Origin: Bacteroidota bacterium
GTDB lineage: Bacteria; Bacteroidota; Bacteroidia; AKYH767-A; OLB10
DNA: 64,000 nucleotides
Assembly: GCA_016713445.1 (NCBI GenBank)
Contig: JADJPB010000001.1
Location: 124,001 to 188,000 of the forward strand
Direction of reading: 5' to 3'
Part shown: positions 20,483-31,056 of the stretch, one piece after another
Layout of the letters: every line of letters begins with the position of its first letter
How positions within the stretch are numbered: the first letter of the stretch is position 1
Program-made: the position numbers and the translations under genes
The notes under the pieces: model-generated
Seen by the model: the letters and a program-made list of their open reading frames with translations, nothing else
What the model was told of the DNA's origin: nothing
The model's database searches: none

Positions 20483-21125
20483 TTAGCTGCCCCTTAAATT
20501 CTTGCTAGATAAAACAAGACACTCTAATGACTGCTTTCCACTTAATTCCTCCATTTCAATTGAATCCAACCAATTGACAAATTGATTGGACCAATTTTTA
20601 GTTGATTTATTATATTTTTCTGGCAATTCTATACCATGAAAATGAAGAAATGATTTTACCCTGTTTTTATTTCTAGCCAAATCTTTAACCAACGCTGCTC
20701 GATTCCGAACCAAACATCTATCCTCAAGCGCTTTTGAATCGGGAACATAAATAGGCGTTAAATTTCCGTTTCGTAATTCCCCTTGCAATTTTCCTGCTAT
20801 CTCGTGCATCTTCTTTCAGAACTTTCTCTTTATGTGTGGTCGGTATGTCTGCCGGATTTACTACCATAGAATTTATTCCTAATGCTTTTAAACGATTATG
20901 TACCCAATAACCACAAAATCCAGCCTCATAAGCAGAATAATATGTTGCACCAGGAAAATTTTTATACAAGTAATCGTACAATATCTCTGGGTTTGGATCT
21001 TGAGAGAATGTTTTATGAAGCAGCTTTTCAGTCATAATAGTTACTTTCCAACTCTTCAAATGAACATCAAATCCAACATAAATGTTTTGTCCATTAAAAT
21101 CCAATTTGTTATTTTGTGCTTGCAT
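20483..21125 (-). mobile_element. IS110-family transposase, C-terminally truncated remnant
   Basis: Starts 'MQAQNNKLDFNGQNIYVGFD' at 21125. The DEDD nuclease domain is present: Asp in 'YVGFDVHLKSW', Glu in 'YSAYEAGFCGYW', and 'KEDARDSRKIAR'. An extra G near 20797 breaks the frame; after repair it continues 'ELRNGNLTPIYVPDS', 'RNRAALVKDLARNKNRVKSF', 'FHGIELPEKY', 'FVNWLDSIEMEELSGKQSLE'. The C-terminal Transposase_20 half, with the conserved Ser, is absent: coding stops near 20483 and repeat A follows 77 bases later. With about 215 of the usual 320-400 residues it cannot be active. The ends are marked by inverted repeats A and B, each holding the 16-base core. Confidence 0.85.
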
Positions 21126-21200
21126 AGGTTTCGGTTTATTATTGTTTAGTTCGTATCTAAAACTAATAATATTCTGGAACTTATGCTTTACAAACATACG

Positions 21201-21240
21201 GCCTCTGGAGAGGGTCGCGAAGCCTCGCGAGGGGAGAGGC
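21201..21240 (+). repeat. Composite repeat B carrying the 16-base core
   Basis: GCCTCT...AGAGGC arms around the exact core at 21215-21230 (plus orientation), the near-perfect inverted copy of repeat A. The CCTCTGGAGAGG part is itself a small hairpin. The following 'GCTTGAACCGTATGAAA' recurs in altered form after repeat C. Confidence 0.85.
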
Positions 21241-21322
21241 TTGAACCGTATGAAAAAGAAAAATATTATTCATTCATTAATTATTGAGTTTTCACGATTA
21301 AATTTATATAATACTAATCTTC

Positions 21323-21359
21323 CCTTGAGAGAGTCGCGAATTCTCACTAGGGGAGAGGC
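21323..21359 (+). repeat. Degraded composite repeat C
   Basis: Diverged copy of B: GAGAGAGTCGCGAATTCTCA then CTAGGGGAGAGGC, core at 21334-21349 with four mismatches. The flank 'GGGGAGAGGCTTGAA' is identical to that of B, so the two were probably tandem copies of a longer unit. The rest of 21241-21458 holds no gene that I can see. Confidence 0.65.
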
Positions 21360-21458
21360 TTGAATATTATGAAATGCGTAAAGCATTAATCAATCGCAGA
21401 GCTAGTCTTAAATATTATGTATGCGTAAAATATTACACCTATTTTTTAATTTCGCAAA

Positions 21459-21826
21459 ATGCCTAAGTCAAAGAACCCTCTCCCCGCAAATACGACTTCA
21501 ACTTTTTTGAAGATGTCCACGCCGTAGCGCGCCTCATCCCCAAAGGAAGAGTTACTTCGTACGGAGCTATTGCAAAATACTTGGGTGCAGCAAAATCGGC
21601 GCGCATGGTGGGTTGGGCGATGAATGCCGCTCATGGAGTAAAGCCTCCCGTTCCAGCGCAACGCGTAGTGAATCGCAATGGATTGCTCAGCGGAAAACAT
21701 CATTTTGGAGAAGTGGATGCCATGGAAAAAATGTTAAAGAAGGAGGGCGTAGAAGTGAAAAATGATCAGGTGGTTCGATTTAAGGAATTGTTTTGGGATC
21801 CGATGATTGAATTGGATGTAAAGTAG
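21459..21826 (+). CDS. MGMT-family (alkyltransferase-like) DNA-binding protein without active Cys
   Basis: About 123 residues after one repair (a lost A near 21492 joins 'MPKSKNPLPA' to 'KYDFNFFEDVHAVARLIPKG'). It has the winged-helix domain of O6-alkylguanine methyltransferases: 'GRVTSYGAIAKYLGAAKSAR' then 'MVGWAMNAAH'. The active-site block, PCHR in true MGMTs, reads 'PVPAQRVVNRNG': Cys is Ala and His is Gln. Alkyltransferase-like (ATL) proteins bind alkylated bases without removing the alkyl group and flag them for nucleotide excision repair; the same role is inferred here. Not part of an obvious operon. Confidence 0.8.
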
Positions 21827-22067
21827 ATTTAGGAGCTATAGTCTTTTAAAATATTATTTTAAATCTTGCTTCTGTATTTTTTATAATGCAATAAACCAAT
21901 AATGCATATGTAGTATTTTGAATTTTTGTTTGGTTAATTTTTGATAAGTGATGAAAAAATCATCTTATTATCAAGATATAAATGGATAAGTATGTATTTT
22001 TATGCGAATAGTAAATATAGTGCTGAGTAAATCCTATAGAAAAATTAATTTATAAAATTTGATACAT

Positions 22068-23545
22068 ATGAAATCTTCTATTAAATTATTGTTGTTTGTT
22101 TTTGTGTTTGTCATTTCCAAAAGTGTTTGGTCACAATCAAACTTGAAGTGTACCACCCAGCATTTCGCCAACGAAAATGTGCATTCAACGAATCCAATTT
22201 ATCCATCGCCAGCTTATCTAACTAATGTGCAGCTTACAGGTGACAATTGCATCTCCCCGCAGGAGGAAGCTGCTGCCATTGCGGAAATAAGAAAGAATAG
22301 AACATTGTTGAGTAAATCTGGCAAACTCAATTTGCAAACTGCATCTGTTCCTCATCCTAATTTTATTTGGCCTGTTCGTGCAAAAACTGGATTTACGGAT
22401 TATGGATATTATACCGTTAATTTTTTAGTCGACCACAATCTAACCCCTAATAATAATTTACTTGATTATAATTGTGGGAACAGAACGTATGATTGGGCTG
22501 TTGGTAATCATCAAGGCACCGATATTATCCTTTGGCCCTACGCTTGGCGTCGAATGGATGAAGGAATAATGGAAGTGGTAGCTGCCGCACCCGGTGTAAT
22601 TGTGAGTAAGATTGATGGTAATTTCGATCGTAGCTGTCAGAATGCGGGTGCGGGTACCGCGAATGCGATTCATGTACAACATGCGGATGGATCGATCGCA
22701 TGGTATTGGCATTTTAAATCGGGAAGTGTTACTCCTAAAGTGGTGGGCGATTCGGTGGTTGCCGGAGAATATCTTGGTACTGCTGGAAGTTCCGGAAGCA
22801 GTAGCTGGCCACATCTGCATTTTCAAGTCTCAGATTCAGCCATGAATTTAATCGATCCTTGGGATGGAAGTTGTAACTCTATAAACGCTGGCGATTCATG
22901 GTGGCAAACACAACAACCCTATACTGTTCCAAGCGTAAATAGGATTTGTACCAAAAGTACTGTTGTCGATTACTACAGTTGTCCTAACCCTGAACTGACG
23001 TTTGAAAAAGATACATTTAATTTGGGTGACTCATTATGGTTATGGCTTTATACCCGTGATATGACCTTGAATTCTTCAATGCAATTAAATATTTTAAATC
23101 CTTCGAATCAAAATGTCCTGAACTGGAATTTTACAGTTCCTTGGGCCAGATTGCTACTTCGTATGTGCGTTGGTTTTATGTAATCGACCCTTGGTTTATA
23201 CCAGGTTGGTGGACATTTGAAGCCGTGTATGGTGGTAATACTTATCAGCATCAATTTTATATTACTGGTGGAACGGCAGGACTTGAAAGTAATGCCTTCA
23301 AGAAAACTTTCTTGATTTATCCAAACCCAAGCAATAACTCCATTACGCTAAAAGGAATAAGTTATTCTCCCGGTGATAAATTGATTATTTCTGATGCTGT
23401 TGGAACTACCCTACGTGCCATAGAATTTAATAGTCATGGGGAAGATCCTCTTTTTGAAACGGATGAATTTGTAAATGGTGTTTATTTTATTCATTTTGTT
23501 GCCGATGGTCGAGTAGATACACAAAAAATTGTAGTTCTACACTAA
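22068..23545 (+). CDS. Secreted M23 metallopeptidase with T9SS sorting domain
   Basis: Start chosen at the second Met (22068), giving signal peptide 'MKSSIKLLLFVFVFVISKSV'. The LytM/M23 zinc site is visible: 'NHQGTDIILW' (HxxxD), 'WYWHFKSGS' and 'HLHF'. M23 enzymes cut peptide cross-links in peptidoglycan or other glycine-rich peptides. One indel near 23140 joins 'LNWNFTVPW' to 'GQIATSYVRWFYVIDPWF', after which a type IX sorting domain ends the protein ('IYPNPSNNSITLKG' ... 'GVYFIHFVADG' ... 'QKIVVLH'). About 490 residues. It should act outside the cell, which suggests attack on other bacteria or host protein rather than its own wall. Confidence 0.85.
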
Positions 23546-23649
23546 ATTAGGATCTTCAATTATTGTAGTTTTTACATTATAAGTATTTCAAATTTTCTTC
23601 CAACTTTGATTTTTTCAGACTTAGAATGCTTTAAGTTTGCATACGTTTT

Positions 23650-24407
23650 ATGATGAAGGTTCAATTATGTCTCTCAGGAGGTGGCGCTCGTGGTTTTGCG
23701 CATTTAGGTGTGGTAGAAGCCCTGAATGAAATGGGCGTTGAAGTATCTCGAATAAGCGGAACCAGTGCCGGAGCTATGGCAGGTGCGTTTTTAGCTGCCG
23801 GTTATGACCCTCGACTGGTATTGGAGTTGTTAATAGAGCATAAAATTTTTAGAATGTTTAGGGGTGCATTTAACGGCGGACTTCTTAAGATGAATAAAGT
23901 AGAAGCTTTTTTGGATCAGTATTTACCCATAACGTTTGCGGATTTAAAACTTCCCATGTATATCGCTGTTACCGATCTTTTATCGGGGAAAGTATATTTT
24001 ATGAATGAGGGAAATATAAAGCAGATTATTTTAGGTTCTTGTTCTATCCCCGGACTTTTTAAGCCCGTAAACTACAATCAGATGTTATTGGTGGATGGCG
24101 GTGTTTTGAATAATTTACCCATTGAACCTTTACAAAATTATAAAGACCCCATTTTTGGAGTGCATGTAAATCCTGTTGGTGAATTACCAAAAATTTCATC
24201 AACATGGTCGGTGTTGGAGCGCGCTTTTCATTTATGTGTTTTTAGTAATACCGTGTATCGAGAAGCAAAATGTGATCTGTTAATTGAACCACAAGCTTTG
24301 ATGAACACTAAAGTATTTGACTATAAAAAATCGAAGGATTTTATAAGATGGGCTATCAGCAAGCTATGCTTCAGCGGGATGAGATCCTCGCAATAGTATC
24401 TAAATAG
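23650..24407 (+). CDS. Patatin-like phospholipase
   Basis: About 252 residues, no signal peptide. It has the patatin core: oxyanion loop 'SGGGARGFAHLGV', nucleophile 'ISGTSAGAMAG' (GxSxG) and catalytic Asp in 'LLVDGGVLNNLP' (DGG). Such enzymes are Ser-Asp dyad lipid acyl hydrolases. Either of two adjacent ATGs (23650, 23653) may start it. A lost A near 24351 changes the tail; repaired, it ends 'KMGYQQAMLQRDEILAIVSK' at 24407. TAAGTTTG at 23632-23639 could be its -7 element. It resembles the short RssA-like branch. Confidence 0.85.
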
Positions 24408-24422
24408 CCCTTTTTCAATGGC

Positions 24423-24454
24423 TTTGGCTATTAACTCGGGTACAACTATCTTTG
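24423..24454 (+). promoter_or_regulatory. Bacteroidota-type promoter before the carboxylase gene
   Basis: TTTG at 24423-24426 and TATCTTTG at 24447-24454 are 20 bases apart, matching the Bacteroidota consensus -33 TTTG / -7 TAnnTTTG. The expected start point falls about 30 bases before the carboxylase ATG at 24490. Confidence 0.6.
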
Positions 24455-24489
24455 CACTATAATTAATAGATGCAAGTTTGCAGAAGGCT

Positions 24490-26124
24490 ATGGCTCAGGA
24501 TATTGAATTTAATAAAAACGAGGATCTCAATAAGTTACTTTTAAGTGCATTACAACAAAGGTTGCAAGGTGTTTATGACGGCGGCGGGAAGAAGAGTGCT
24601 GATAAACAGAAAGAGAAAGGGAAACTTTTAGCACGTGAACGAATTGCCTATTTATTAGATAAAGATGCACCTCAAATTGAAATTGGGGCCTTAGCTGCAG
24701 ATGGAATGTATCAAGAAGTGGGTGGTTGTCCTTCTGCGGGGGTGGTAGTCGTTATAGGATATATTTCAGGTCGACAATGTATCGTAGTGGCGAATGATGC
24801 AACTGTGAAAGCCGGAGCATGGTTCCCGATGACGGCTAAAAAGAATTTGCGCGCACAGGAAATTGCTATGGAAAACCGATTGCCAATCGTTTATTTGGTG
24901 GACAGTGCCGGTGTGTTTTTGCCCATGCAGGACGAGATTTTCCCCGATAAAGAACATTTCGGAAGAATATTTAGAAACAATGCCGTGATGAGTTCTATGG
25001 GCATTATTCAAATTGCAGCCATCATGGGTTCGTGCGTAGCGGGTGGAGCTTACCTTCCTATCATGAGTGATGAAGCAATGATTGTCGATAAAACAGGTTC
25101 TGTGTTTTTGGCAGGATCGTATCTCGTGAAATCAGCAATTGGAGAAGATGTAGACAACGAGACTTTAGGCGGCGCCACTACACAACGTGAAATTTCAGGA
25201 GTAACGGATAATAAATTTCCCGATGATCAAAGTTGTTTGAATTATATAAAACGCGTTTTTTCAAAGTTGGGACGCTTACCCGATGCTGGTTTTGACAGAG
25301 TGGAAGCAGCCAATCCTAAGAAAGACGAGAAAGAAATTTTTGGCATTATTCCAGAGGCGCGCGATAAGCAATATGATATGCTCGAAATTATTCATCGTCT
25401 AGTTGACAACAGCGAGTTCGATGAGTACAAAGATAAATATGGTCAAACTATTTTATGCGGTTATGCTCGTGTAGATGGATGGGCCGTGGGAATTGTGGCG
25501 AATCAACGCAAAGTAGTGAAGAGTAAGAAAGGGGAGATGCAAATTGGCGGTGTGATTTTTAGTGATAGTGCCGATAAAGCTGCTCGATTTATTATGAATT
25601 GCAATCAACGAAAAATTCCGTTGATCTTCGTCCAAGATGTGACCGGATTTATGGTAGGCTCGCGCTCCGAGCAAGGTGGAATTATTAAAGACGGAGCAAA
25701 GTTAGTAAGTGCTGTTGCTAATTCGGTAGTTCCCAAATTTACCATCATCATCGGTAATTCTTTTGGTGCTGGAAATTATGCGATGTGTGGTAAAGCGTAC
25801 GATCCACGTTTAATCTTCGCTTGGCCTAGTGCGCAAATTGCTGTGATGGGCGGAGCGCAATCTGCAAAAACGATTTTGCAAATTCAAACAGCAACGTTGA
25901 AAGCAAAAGGAAAAGAATTCTCAGAGGAAGAAGAAAATGCACTCTTGAAAAAAATCACCGATCGTTATAATGAACAAATGTCGGCGTACTACGCTGCTGC
26001 ACGTTTGTGGGTAGATGCAATCATCGATCCCTTGGAAACACGCAAATGGATTTCTATGGGAATTGAAATGGCGAATCATGCACCCATCGATAAGCAGTTT
26101 AATGTTGGAATTATTCAGACGTAA
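24490..26124 (+). CDS. Acyl-CoA carboxylase beta subunit (carboxyltransferase)
   Basis: 544 residues from ATG at 24490 ('MAQDIEFNKNEDLNKLL'); a TTG four codons earlier is possible but weaker. Two crotonase-like halves are seen. The first has 'LDKDAPQIEIGALAADGMY' and 'GSCVAGGAYLPIMSDEAMIV' (CoA site); the second has 'GYARVDGWAVGIVANQRKVV', 'DVTGFMVGSR' and 'GNSFGAGNYAMCGKAYDPRL', where the oxyanion loops hold carboxybiotin. It belongs with propionyl- and methylcrotonyl-CoA carboxylases, and 'SMGIEMANHAPIDKQFNVG' at the end favours the methylcrotonyl-like branch (leucine breakdown). The biotin-carrying alpha subunit is not nearby. Confidence 0.92.
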   Translation: MAQDIEFNKNEDLNKLLLSALQQRLQGVYDGGGKKSADKQKEKGKLLARERIAYLLDKDAPQIEIGALAADGMYQEVGGCPSAGVVVVIGYISGRQCIVVANDATVKAGAWFPMTAKKNLRAQEIAMENRLPIVYLVDSAGVFLPMQDEIFPDKEHFGRIFRNNAVMSSMGIIQIAAIMGSCVAGGAYLPIMSDEAMIVDKTGSVFLAGSYLVKSAIGEDVDNETLGGATTQREISGVTDNKFPDDQSCLNYIKRVFSKLGRLPDAGFDRVEAANPKKDEKEIFGIIPEARDKQYDMLEIIHRLVDNSEFDEYKDKYGQTILCGYARVDGWAVGIVANQRKVVKSKKGEMQIGGVIFSDSADKAARFIMNCNQRKIPLIFVQDVTGFMVGSRSEQGGIIKDGAKLVSAVANSVVPKFTIIIGNSFGAGNYAMCGKAYDPRLIFAWPSAQIAVMGGAQSAKTILQIQTATLKAKGKEFSEEEENALLKKITDRYNEQMSAYYAAARLWVDAIIDPLETRKWISMGIEMANHAPIDKQFNVGIIQT

Positions 26125-26173
26125 TTTTTTGTTTGGTTTAAAGCATCCATCTAAAGAAGAAAAAAAGAATTGA

Positions 26174-26778
26174 ATGGCAAATATATTTGAATTCAATGGT
26201 TATCGTCCCGTGATTCACGAGAGTGCATTCATTCATCCCAATGCAACGGTTACTGGAAATGTAATTATTGGAAAGAATGTGTACATCGGTCCGGGAGCGG
26301 CATTGCGTGGCGATTGGGGGTGCGATTATCATTGAAGATGGTTGCAACGTACAAGAAAATTGCACGATACACATGTTTCCCGGCGTGACGGTCCACCTGA
26401 AGGAGGCCGCGCACATCGGACATGGAGCCATCATTCACGGAGCTACCATTGGAAAAAATGTATTGGTGGGGATGAATGCTGTTATTATGGATCGCGTAAT
26501 TGTAGGTGAAAATTCCCTGATTGGTGCTTTGTGTTTTGTCCCTGAGGGAATGCAAATTCCGGAGCGTAAAATTGTTGTAGGAATCCGGCGAAGATCATCA
26601 AAGACATCACCGATGAAATGATCGAATGGAAAACGAAAGGACTACCTTGTATCAACAACTTCCGGATGATCTTTATAAAACGTTGAGACCGTGTGAACCG
26701 TTGCGCGAAATTCCAGCCGATAGAGTAGTGCAGGAAGCCAATTACACTACATGGAATCAAGTTAAAGACCAAAAATAG
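26174..26778 (+). CDS. Hexapeptide-repeat protein, gamma-carbonic-anhydrase/PaaY-like
   Basis: About 200 residues, start 'MANIFEFNGYRPVIHESAF' at 26174. The left-handed beta-helix is built from [LIV]G-x4 turns: 'HPNATVTGNVIIGKNVYIGP', 'IGHGAIIHGATIGKNVLVGM', 'MDRVIVGENSLIGA'. His residues in 'NCTIHMFPG' and 'HIGHGAIIHG' are placed like the zinc ligands of gamma-class carbonic anhydrases. PaaY- and CaiE-type relatives hydrolyse CoA thioesters, which would suit the carboxylase gene 50 bases upstream. Frame breaks: extra G at 26316-26320, a lost T near 26585 and a lost A near 26641. Repaired, it ends 'NYTTWNQVKDQK'. Confidence 0.8.
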
Positions 26779-26816
26779 TTTGGGAGATATAAGAAGATCA
26801 TTATATTTATAAACCA

Positions 26817-27912
26817 ATGAAAAGTGGATCCTGGTAATTTTGATAGGCTTGTTGAGTGTTGCGAATGTGCAAGCTCAAATTCCTGTTATTCTTCGAGTAA
26901 CGGCTGCTGAACAAGCCGATAGTATTGGTTGTAATTTTGTACATGAACTCTGTCGTATTACCTATAATGCTATACTTAGTGGAAAAGTGAAGCTGTGGAA
27001 TTCGTCGAACAAGGAGTTTAGAATCATCGCTCAAAGTTTAAAGGAAATTGATGCAAGTGCCAATACGCAATTTGTAAATCAAGAGGTGATTTATATTTAC
27101 GAAATGTGGAGTAATGCGAACAAGGAATTGAAAAGCACCACCAGCGGATTTTTATTTTCAAATCGAAATGCAAAGGGGGAAGATGTGGAATATGGATTTG
27201 TTGAATACACGGATTTGCAAGAATTTTTTCTCAGAGAAAGAGTGGAAACCAATGCTAATGGGAATTTTAATGCAAATCTTGCAAGCTTTTTAAATTCAAA
27301 AAATTATAATTACCAATTTTTGCAGTTTGCCGGAAAAGTGATTAATAATATTAATGATTCAAAGAGCATACGTGATGAGTATATTGGGAATTTACGATTT
27401 AATGTGAGTGCTTTTTCGATGAATGAAGTGCCTCAAAAGTTGGTGGTTTGGACTTTGGATAGATCTACCGAAATGAAAAGTGAAAAGGTAGCAACAGGAA
27501 ATGATTTGCTGACGGCTATAGGTGATTATCTCAAAAATAACCAGGAAGTGTTTTTTAATCTTGGAGGAGATAAAGTGTTTAACTATACGCAAAAGCAAAA
27601 TTGAAAGTCAATAAGATTGAGGTGAATGAACTGTGGAAGCGAGTGGGTGAGGAGTTGTTGTATGATCCGCTCGGACTTGTCATCTACATCAACGATTCCC
27701 CATTGACCGAAATTCCCTATAAAGACCTATTGAAGTTGGAAGTGATGATCAATGATAAGCTCTTGATCGATAACATCCGAGAAAAAAACTTTAATTATAT
27801 CATTCGAAAAATTAATCAGCAGGAAATTACACGTAGTCAGTCGTATTTGTATCAGAAAGCTCTTCTCCAAAGTCCTTGGCATAAAGTGAGTTATTTCGTG
27901 GAGAACTATTAG
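26817..27912 (+). CDS. Exported protein of unknown function
   Basis: Two ORFs join after repair. A lost A just after the ATG at 26817 hides the signal peptide 'MKKWILVILIGLLSVANVQA'. A second lost A near 27598 joins '...NYTQKQ' to 'LKVNKIEVNELWKRV'. The product is about 365 residues. Visible features: a charged, helix-rich body ('EQADSIGCNFVHELCRITYN', 'SKEFRIIAQSLKEID'), 'DPLGLVIYINDSPLTEIPYK' and a basic C-terminus. It recalls gliding-motility-type periplasmic proteins only in style, and I do not recognise a family. It follows the hexapeptide gene by 38 bases. Confidence 0.55.
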
Positions 27913-28043
27913 TACAAGCGATAAGATGATTTAAAGCTTATTTTAAAGGGTTTAAGAGATGAATAATCTTATTTTTTTTTAATTTCGTAACCTATCGAGT
28001 AGGAATCGTATAAACCAGCTCGAATCACATAAAACCGATTAAG

Positions 28044-29450
28044 ATGACAAAAATTAAATTTGGAACCGACGGATGGAGAGCCATCATCGCTGAAGATTTT
28101 ACTGTTGAGAACGTAGCACGTGTAGCAGAAGGAACTGCGAAGTGGCTATTGAAAAATAATAAGAGCCCTAAAATTGTTTTAGGTCATGATTGCCGTTTTG
28201 CTGGCGCACTTTTTTGTGAAACTGTTGCTAGGGTAATGTGTACTCTTGGTGTTCAGGTAGAACTTTCAAAGGTGTTTGTTTCTACGCCGATGATCTCCTT
28301 AGGTGCCGTAAAGTTGAAGAAAGATTTAGGTATTATTATCACCGCAAGTCATAATCCACCTTCGTATAACGGCTTTAAATTGAAAGGATCATTCGGCGGA
28401 CCCTTGCAACCTTCTTTAGTTGCTGAAATTGAAAATTTGATTCCCGACAAGTGCAGTGTGAATTATACGTCAATCGATATTTCAACTTTAGAAGCAAATG
28501 GTTCTTTAATTTATGTGGATTTGGAGACGATGTATTGCGATCATGTAAAAGCAAACTTCGATCTGGATGCAATTAAGAATTCGGGTTTGAATTTAGCTTT
28601 TGATGCCATGTACGGTTCAGGACAAAACGTGATGAAACGCTTGATGCCTGATTTAACTTTTTTGCACTGCGACTATAACCCCTCTTTCATGGGACAAGCG
28701 CCGGAACCCATTCATAAAAACTTAACGGAGTTTTCGAATCTTATCAAGAACAGCGGAAAAATTGATTCAGGTTTAGTGACCGATGGTGACGCCGATCGTT
28801 TAGGATTTTACGACGGCAAAGGAAATTTTGTCGACTCACATCATATCATTTTATTGTTGATTCACTACCTACATAAGTACAAAGGCTTGGGTGGTAAAGT
28901 GTGTGTAGCGTTCTCAGCAACACCTAAAGTAGAGAAGTTATGCAAACACTACGGTCTCGAAATTGAAACCGTTAAAATCGGCTTTAAATACATTGCCGAC
29001 ATCATGATTCATGAAGATGTATTATTAGGTGGAGAAGAGTCGGGCGGTATAGCCATTAAAGGACATATTCCCGAGCGCGATGGTATTTGGATGGGTCTCA
29101 CCATATGGGAATTCATGGCCAAAAGTGGAAAAACATTGAATGATTTAATTGATGAAGTATATGCGATCGTTGGAAAATTTTCGTTCGAGCGAAACGACTT
29201 ACACATCAAAGAAGAAATCAAACAGAAGGTGTTAGCCAATTGCAAGTCTGGAAACTATTCCAACTTCGGAAAATATAAAGTATCGCACGTAGAAGACCTC
29301 GACGGTTACAAATACTTCTTCGAAAACGGCGATTGGCTCATGATCCGCGCATCAGGCACCGAGCCCGTTTTACGTACTTATGCAGAGTCGGGAACTAAAG
29401 AAGCTGCATTCGATATTTTAAACGATGCTAAGGCAACGCTCTTAAACTAA
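28044..29450 (+). CDS. Phosphoglucomutase/phosphomannomutase family protein
   Basis: Intact, 468 residues, the normal length. Four family signatures appear in order: substrate phosphate-transfer loop 'IITASHNPPSYNGFK' (catalytic Ser102), magnesium loop 'VTDGDADRLGFYDG', sugar loop 'LGGEESGGIAIKG' and phosphate loop 'IRASGTEPVLRTY'. It interconverts hexose 1- and 6-phosphates in the cytosol for glycogen or cell-surface sugar synthesis; glucose versus mannose preference cannot be read from sequence. It stands alone, with a terminator 19 bases after its stop. Confidence 0.94.
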   Translation: MTKIKFGTDGWRAIIAEDFTVENVARVAEGTAKWLLKNNKSPKIVLGHDCRFAGALFCETVARVMCTLGVQVELSKVFVSTPMISLGAVKLKKDLGIIITASHNPPSYNGFKLKGSFGGPLQPSLVAEIENLIPDKCSVNYTSIDISTLEANGSLIYVDLETMYCDHVKANFDLDAIKNSGLNLAFDAMYGSGQNVMKRLMPDLTFLHCDYNPSFMGQAPEPIHKNLTEFSNLIKNSGKIDSGLVTDGDADRLGFYDGKGNFVDSHHIILLLIHYLHKYKGLGGKVCVAFSATPKVEKLCKHYGLEIETVKIGFKYIADIMIHEDVLLGGEESGGIAIKGHIPERDGIWMGLTIWEFMAKSGKTLNDLIDEVYAIVGKFSFERNDLHIKEEIKQKVLANCKSGNYSNFGKYKVSHVEDLDGYKYFFENGDWLMIRASGTEPVLRTYAESGTKEAAFDILNDAKATLLN

Positions 29451-29468
29451 TATAGATCATTCAAATTG

Positions 29469-29505
29469 AAAAGCACCACGGTCATTGACTATGGTGCTTT
29501 TTTTT
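29469..29505 (+). terminator. Terminator after the phosphohexomutase gene
   Basis: AAAAGCACCA pairs with TGGTGCTTTT, with a small inner GTC/GAC stem, followed by eight T in total. Placed 19 bases after the stop. Confidence 0.85.
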
Positions 29506-29542
29506 ATGGCTAATAAAATTTGAAGCGTATTAATAGAATTCT

Positions 29543-31052
29543 TCATTTCATCACCTTCCCCGCCACTTGCTCTTTATCGGTGATTAAATGTACAAAATAA
29601 ATTCCAGATGAAAATGCATTCATGTAAATTTCGCTGGTGTAATAACCTCCATGAATAGTATCAATCTTTTTTTCAACCAGTATTCGTCCATTCAAATCTA
29701 GTAAACGAATTACACCTGCGTGGCCTTTTAGTTGTGATGCATTTACATGAATAAGATTCCATGCAGGATTATACCATGCCTGAAACGCAACTTTATTTTC
29801 GGTGGGCATATCTCCAATACCAACCGTTAACGTATCACACGGACTACCTAGTACCGCGCCCATATCGTAGTTAGGATTATTAGGCAATCCCCAATAGGTG
29901 CGTTTGCCGCCAAGGTAAAAACTATAGGGTAAATAATTACAACTAGCTGCACCGCTATCTGGAAAATGAATAACACCTAGGTTCATGTTATATTGATTAT
30001 ATACCGAATCAGCATAAGGATAAGGAAAAGTAAAACCATCAAAGTAAGTACCGGTTACATAAATTTTATCATCTGGTCCTCTTTTAATATCTCCAATATA
30101 AAATTGGGGGGTGTTAAGACTCCAAATATTTGTTATTGAATAATTCGTATCCAATAAATCAACTACAATAAATTCGAAGTATCGGGTGCGCTTGTTATAT
30201 ATAAATATCTTCCCATTTGCAGAAAACTCACAAGCCCAATACCCAGGCAAAGGCGAACTGGGCCGCATGGTATCCAGTGTAATGGGGTTAGAAAACAGCC
30301 CGGTGCAGCGATCGTAATCAAATACCTGTATAAGACCACTGTAATTTACATAAGCCAATTTAGTTCCTTGTTTATTCCAACGGAATTCAATGAAACTTCC
30401 ACCTGTAACAGGTCCAATGTTTTGGAGCGTATCTAGTAAAATACCATTAGTAGAAATGAGATATGTATAAAAGGATTATTTGTTATAATCCCATCACCTG
30501 TTCTCATATATAGCCACCAGTCGCGTCCATTACCATGCTTAATGGCAGTTATGCAATCTGCCATCCTAACGTTAATTATTAAAGGTATGTTTTTTTGAAT
30601 TACACGCCCCATTCCATTATTGAAACTTAGGTCAATGATCGAATAATAGGTGTTGTACGTTATTGATCCGTCATTAGTAAATATATAGTATTTTTGATTA
30701 TCATTCGGAAAAGGAATTATTACCATTTCCTGGTACCAGGAAATTCCAATTATAGAATCACCATTTTCCATCATTAAATGCAATTTGTTTTTTATGTTTC
30801 CTTGCAAATTCACGGGATTACTAGTATCCCCAGTATGTGCATAAAATAATAATTGTCCAAGGGTATCACAAATTGAAACGGCAGTTCCCCTACTTCTCAT
30901 TTCTGAAAGATAGGGTTGTGGGTTAGAAGGAACGGTAAAATCTATACCTGCCGAATCACCGAAACACCAGATGTTATTACGGTTTTGTGCCTGAGTGGTT
31001 TTGCAATAAATGAAAGCACATAGAATTGCTGCAAAAAGAACTAGCTTTTCAT
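29543..31052 (-). CDS. Secreted propeller protein with T9SS sorting domain ('NNIWCFGDSAGIDF' type)
   Basis: About 500 residues. A lost A right after the ATG at 31052 hides the signal peptide 'MKKLVLFAAILCAFIYCKT'. The mature start 'NRNNIWCFGDSAGIDFTV' marks a Bacteroidota family of extracellular propellers with 'NGDSIIGISW', 'KYYIFTND', 'RMADCITAIKHGNGRDWWLY' and 'YFEFIVVDLLDTNY' blades. It ends with a type A sorting domain ('QAWYNPAWNLIHV' ... 'SSGIYFVHLITDKEQVAGKVMK'). Another indel lies near 30470-30430. It starts four bases after the stop of the next upstream gene, so the two are in one operon. Its target is unknown. Confidence 0.75.
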
Positions 31053-31056
31053 GATG

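Noticed and set aside
20483..21125. Active IS110 element
   Set aside because: The C-terminal catalytic half is missing, not merely shifted out of frame.
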